The notes below the pieces were generated by a model, which ran no database searches, was not told where the DNA came from, and saw only the letters and a list, made by a program, of their open reading frames with translations. From assembly GCA_937930275.1 (NCBI GenBank), contig CALGLM010000107.1:1-10514 (forward strand): a stretch of 10,514 bases of DNA, written 5' to 3'. Below, piece by piece: positions 8,267-10,514 of the stretch. The DNA comes from an uncultured Ignavibacteria bacterium (GTDB taxonomy: Bacteria > Bacteroidota > Ignavibacteria > Ignavibacteriales > Melioribacteraceae). The position numbers and the translations under genes are program-made. Every line of letters begins with the position of its first letter. The stretch's first letter is position 1.

Positions 8267-9183
8267 ACTCTTTCAGCAACTCGTAACTTGGCACTTCGGC
8301 TGCGGCGGTTTTTATTAACTTCGTCACCATCCGGTATAATAGGTTTTTTAGTTACAAGTTTTAATGTTTGTTTTTTGTTGCAAACACATATTGGTATATT
8401 GGGCGGACAGATACAATCTTTTGCTGCAAATTTAAAGACTTCTTTAACTATTCTATCTTCTAACGAGTGATACGATATTACGGCAATTCTACCTCCCGGT
8501 TTAAGCAGTTCAATTGCTTTTTCCAGGAAAATTTTCAAATCTTCAAGTTCGTTATTAACGTAAATACGTAATGCCTGAAATACACGAGATAATGATGAAG
8601 CACTTTTTTCTATCGGTGCAACTTTTTCTACAATTTCCCGTAATTGCTTGGTAGTTGTAATAGGAGTAATCGTTCGTTTTTCAACAATTAGTTTGGCAAT
8701 TAAACGAGATTTTCTTTCTTCACCGTAGTTAAACAATATATCCGCTATTTCATCTTGCTTATAAGTATTAAGCACATCTGCGGCACTAATTCCGGTCGAT
8801 TTATCCATTCGTAAATCTAAATAAGTATCTTCTCGGTAAGTAAACCCTGAATCTTTATTATCTAATTGATATGAAGATACTCCTAAATCGGCTAATATTC
8901 CGTCAAATTTTTCAATGAACTCAATTTTTGAAATTTTATCAATTTCCGTAAAACTTGCATTATAAATCGAAACTCGGTGATCGTCTTTAAACTTATCCTT
9001 GCAATAATTTATTGCTTCAATGTCCTTATCGGTGCATACAACGCTTGCTTTTATGCCTAATTTATCTAAAAGCAACTTTGTGTGCCCGCCAAAGCCTAAC
9101 GTAGCATCAAAATAATTTCCGTTAACATTATTCAGTATATAAAGAACGCTAATCTCGGGTAAAACCGGTATATGTTTTTCCAT
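8263..9183 (-). CDS. rsmH: 16S rRNA (cytosine(1402)-N(4))-methyltransferase RsmH (MraW)
   Basis: This 306-residue S-adenosylmethionine-dependent enzyme methylates N4 of C1402 in the 16S rRNA decoding region. Its family motifs are all present: HIPVLPE (4-10), the SAM-binding loop DATLGFGGHT (26-35), DGILADLGVSSYQLD (94-108), GFTYREDTYLDLRMD (113-127), NYGEERKSRLIAKLIVEKR (152-170), SLSRVFQALRIYVNNEL (197-213), GGRIAVISYHSLEDRIVK (230-247) and the C-terminal NRRSRSAKLRVAER (292-305). Four cysteines (258, 260, 266, 268) cluster near the C-terminus, as in many RsmH proteins. The length matches the family. It starts 4 bases after the mraZ stop, with only a weak purine-rich stretch (GAAGAAA) upstream, and overlaps ftsL by 4 bases. 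The mraZ-rsmH pair at the head of a dcw operon is a classic arrangement. Confidence 0.97.
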   Translation of the reverse strand: MEKHIPVLPEISVLYILNNVNGNYFDATLGFGGHTKLLLDKLGIKASVVCTDKDIEAINYCKDKFKDDHRVSIYNASFTEIDKISKIEFIEKFDGILADLGVSSYQLDNKDSGFTYREDTYLDLRMDKSTGISAADVLNTYKQDEIADILFNYGEERKSRLIAKLIVEKRTITPITTTKQLREIVEKVAPIEKSASSLSRVFQALRIYVNNELEDLKIFLEKAIELLKPGGRIAVISYHSLEDRIVKEVFKFAAKDCICPPNIPICVCNKKQTLKLVTKKPIIPDGDEVNKNRRSRSAKLRVAERV

Positions 9184-9187
9184 CTTT

Positions 9188-9628
9188 TTATTTCTTCATT
9201 ACTTCGGCAGCAATTTCCGCATAAGACTTAGGAATAGTCGATTTGAATTTTTGATAAATCTGCGGATTCCAAAGCTCTAAATGGTTTCTTGCGCCTAAAA
9301 TGAACACTTCTTTTTCGATTTCTGCAAAATCAGTTAATGCTTTTGGTATAAGCAAACGCGATTGTGAATCTAATACATCTTCGTTGGCATATTCCAGCAA
9401 TAAGCACATAAATGATGACTCTTTAATGTCAAATTCATCTAAGTTCTTAATTCGTGGTTCAACGTCAGCTTCCCATAAATCTTTTGGATATACGTACACA
9501 CATTGCTGTATGCCGCGTGTCATCATAAAAGTTTCGGCAGCATCCGGGTTTAAATTGCGTCTAAACTTAACCGGTATGCTTAATCTACTTTTAGCATCTA
9601 ACGAATATGTGTAACTTCCGTAAAACAT
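9188..9628 (-). CDS. mraZ: Transcriptional regulator MraZ
   Basis: This 146-residue DNA-binding protein is the first gene of the dcw operon. It consists of two tandem AbrB-like SpoVT domains, each with the hallmark D-x-x-x-R motif: SLDAKSRLSIP (9-19; D11, R15) and VLDSQSRLLIP (85-95; D87, R91). In E. coli and mollicutes MraZ binds short direct repeats upstream of its own gene and controls the operon, as repressor or activator depending on the species; the protein forms rings. The length is typical. A purine-rich AAGAAGAAAA lies just upstream of the ATG and may serve as a weak ribosome binding site. Candidate MraZ repeats lie about 20-45 bases upstream of the start. rsmH follows after 4 bases. 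Confidence 0.96.
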   Translation of the reverse strand: MFYGSYTYSLDAKSRLSIPVKFRRNLNPDAAETFMMTRGIQQCVYVYPKDLWEADVEPRIKNLDEFDIKESSFMCLLLEYANEDVLDSQSRLLIPKALTDFAEIEKEVFILGARNHLELWNPQIYQKFKSTIPKSYAEIAAEVMKK

Positions 9629-9648
9629 CTATTTTCTTCTTAAATTTT

Positions 9649-9676
9649 TGACATTTTTCAACATTTTTTCCCACTA
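9649..9676 (-). promoter_or_regulatory. Candidate MraZ operator: 10-base-period repeats upstream of mraZ
   Basis: On the minus strand, TGGGAAAAAA, TGTTGAAAAA and TGTCAAAAAT follow one another without a gap, giving three TG-starting units at exactly 10-base spacing. Known E. coli MraZ sites are TGGG-type repeats about one helical turn apart in front of mraZ, so the spacing and position fit. Only the first unit has the full TGGG core; the other two are degenerate. Binding is inferred, not shown by the sequence. Confidence 0.45.
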
Positions 9677-9682
9677 AGGTGT

Positions 9683-9712
9683 AAAATAACAGTATTTTAG
9701 TTTAAAAAGCAA
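9683..9712 (-). promoter_or_regulatory. Possible promoter of the dcw operon
   Basis: On the minus strand, TTGCTT (9712-9707) is followed after 18 bases by TATTTT (9688-9683), or after 17 bases by TTATTT. This is a loose sigma-70-like pair. It also partly fits the Bacteroidota pattern of a TTG element about 20 bases before TA-N2-TTTG, with TATTTTAC as an imperfect match. The candidate operator would lie just around or after the transcription start. In such AT-rich DNA chance matches are likely, so confidence is low. Confidence 0.3.
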
Positions 9713-9932
9713 GTTTTTTGATACTTTTTTTATAACATTTTTTTATTTTTTTTTAACTTATGTTTTGTTGGCTAATTATTCCTCGCTATTACCCATATTA
9801 ATTTATTACATTATAATAATTTAAATCGTTTTAGTTGATATTTGTTTTAATCAATTTCATATTAATTATTACTTTGTTTTAGGTTAAAAATTTAATTATT
9901 CCCTTTGAATTTTAAATGTAGATAAATAGCAG

Positions 9933-9952
9933 TTATCCACAAGTTATCAACA
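9933..9952 (+). other. Pair of DnaA boxes; candidate origin of replication or DnaA-regulated site
   Basis: TTATCCACA (9933-9941) matches the DnaA-box consensus TTATNCACA exactly. TTATCAACA (9944-9952) differs from it at one position. Both lie in the same orientation, 11 bases apart start to start. They adjoin an AT-rich tract (about 9700-9930) that could serve as an unwinding element. The site is in an intergenic region, not in a gene. Two boxes are few for a whole origin, and no dnaA, dnaN or gidA gene is in view, so the origin interpretation is tentative. Confidence 0.45.
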
Positions 9953-10042
9953 GGTGAATTAGGCAGATTTTTAATACTTAAGAAGGAGAGACTATTTGAT
10001 ACTTTTTTAAAAGTAGCTAATTTAAAATGGAAGCAATTATAT

Positions 10043-10514
10043 TTAGCTTACTTTAATTATAAAACGATTTATATAACTAACCGGAATAGAAAAATATTTT
10101 TCAAAATCTTCAACTTTTTCAACTCTTTTATGACATTCATTTAGCTTTTTCATAAACTTGCCGTTACTTTCTACCTTTCCCCAATCTATAACCAAATTAA
10201 ATCTACTTAAATACAAAGTTACTATTAACCTTCCGATTCTACCATTTGCATCATAAAAAGGATGAGCTAATACAAATCTTTGATAAAACCTCATACTATT
10301 TTCAATAGGGTTAGTAGCTATATCTTCAAGATAATTACATGCTTCAATTACACATTCTTCAATTTTATCCGGAGTTACTCCCGTAAATTTAAATTTGAAG
10401 TCTCTGTTTTTTATACCGCCGAAGCCAACAAATCCATTGTTTTTATCAGTTGTACTTCTAAATTTACCTGCATTAGATAATATTCCTTCGTATAAAAAAG
10501 CATGGAAAGATTTA
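10043..10514 (-). CDS. Fic-domain protein, probable AMP-transferase or related enzyme; 5' end beyond the window
   Basis: The minus-strand frame is open from the right edge to TAA at 10045-10043, giving 156 visible residues; an internal ATG at 10294 is not the start, because conserved Fic sequence continues upstream of it. The catalytic motif is HPFYDANGRIGR (10264-10229), matching HPF-x-[D/E]-G-N-G-R-x-x-R except that Ala replaces the first Gly. Upstream FHAFLYEGILSNAGKFRS (10507-10454) resembles the beta-hairpin/GEFR region of the family. Fic enzymes usually transfer AMP from ATP to a hydroxyl side chain of a target protein. The C-terminus is short, ending about 60 residues after the motif. 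No inhibitory S/T-x-x-x-E-G/N motif is visible in this part; it may be N-terminal, outside the window. No antitoxin gene follows. The target is unknown. Same strand as the dcw genes, but separated from them by more than 400 bases. Confidence 0.85.
   Translation of the reverse strand, partial: KSFHAFLYEGILSNAGKFRSTTDKNNGFVGFGGIKNRDFKFKFTGVTPDKIEECVIEACNYLEDIATNPIENSMRFYQRFVLAHPFYDANGRIGRLIVTLYLSRFNLVIDWGKVESNGKFMKKLNECHKRVEKVEDFEKYFSIPVSYINRFIIKVS

Larger units (their letters stand above)
9629..10042. other. AT-rich non-coding region between mraZ and the Fic gene
   Basis: These 414 bases hold no convincing gene on either strand; all open frames are very short. Base composition is extreme, with nearly 90% A+T in the 9721-9780 stretch by my rough count. 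Near mraZ there are 10-base-period repeats (candidate MraZ operator) and a weak promoter candidate. At 9933-9952 there are two DnaA-box-like 9-mers. A 14-base sequence, TTTGATACTTTTTT, occurs at both 9717-9730 and 9995-10008, and TAATTATTCC occurs at 9773-9782 and 9893-9902. A perfect 7-base inverted repeat (TACTTTT / AAAAGTA) lies at 10000-10015. No tRNA or other structured RNA was recognised. Confidence 0.85.

Noticed and set aside
8288..9614. Plus-strand open frames over rsmH and mraZ, the longest of 104 codons
   Set aside because: They overlap conserved, motif-rich genes on the other strand and have no independent support.
9833..9841. AGTTGATAT as a further reverse-oriented DnaA box
   Set aside because: It has two mismatches to the reverse complement of the second box and three to the consensus, which is expected by chance in this AT-rich stretch.
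10000..10015. Inverted repeat TACTTTT / AAAAGTA as terminator of the fic gene
   Set aside because: The stem is almost entirely A/T with a two-base loop, and there is no clear T-run after it in the fic direction. Too weak to call a terminator.
9981..10056. Strong Shine-Dalgarno-like AGAAGGAGAG on the plus strand followed by ATG at 10027
   Set aside because: The ATG is 36 bases away and opens only 9 codons; the nearer TTG opens 4 codons. No credible peptide.
10280..10480. Plus-strand 66-codon frame over the Fic gene
   Set aside because: The minus-strand frame here encodes conserved Fic sequence continuous with the catalytic motif, so the plus frame is a shadow.

Overview
The window is a bacterial division and cell-wall (dcw) cluster, all read on the minus strand. 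From high to low coordinates the order is mraZ, rsmH, ftsL-like, ftsI (with a C-terminal PASTA domain), murE, murF, mraY, murD and the first 217 codons of ftsW, which runs off the left edge. To the right of mraZ lie about 414 bases of very AT-rich non-coding DNA. Beyond that is the 3' part of a Fic-domain gene, also on the minus strand, which runs off the right edge.

The DNA is strongly AT-rich and the start codons mostly lack a good Shine-Dalgarno sequence. FtsI carries a PASTA domain. FtsW has QPNLST where proteobacterial FtsW has EPD-x-GT, a form I associate with Bacteroidota-type FtsW. MurE carries the DNPR signature of meso-diaminopimelate-adding enzymes. Together these suggest a Gram-negative bacterium of the Bacteroidota / Chlorobiota / Ignavibacteriota (FCB) group. 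This is inference; no marker in the window fixes the species.

The nine dcw genes are packed as one transcription unit. Junctions are 4-base ATGA stop/start overlaps (rsmH/ftsL, ftsI/murE, murE/murF, mraY/murD, murD/ftsW), one 8-base overlap (ftsL/ftsI), or gaps of 1 base (murF/mraY) and 4 bases (mraZ/rsmH). MurD, MurE and MurF add D-Glu, meso-DAP and D-Ala-D-Ala to UDP-MurNAc in the cytoplasm. MraY moves the finished pentapeptide sugar onto undecaprenyl phosphate to give lipid I. FtsW (glycosyltransferase) and FtsI (transpeptidase) build septal peptidoglycan, with the FtsL-like protein as the likely membrane partner. MraZ is the cluster's transcription factor and RsmH methylates 16S rRNA.

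The non-coding stretch holds the most interesting signals. Next to mraZ there are 10-base-period repeats that look like a MraZ operator, with a weak promoter candidate upstream. Near its right end there is a perfect DnaA box (TTATCCACA) and a one-mismatch second box 11 bases on, beside a very AT-rich tract, making it a candidate origin of replication or a DnaA-controlled site. I see no clearly novel multi-gene system. The core cluster is conventional and well preserved.
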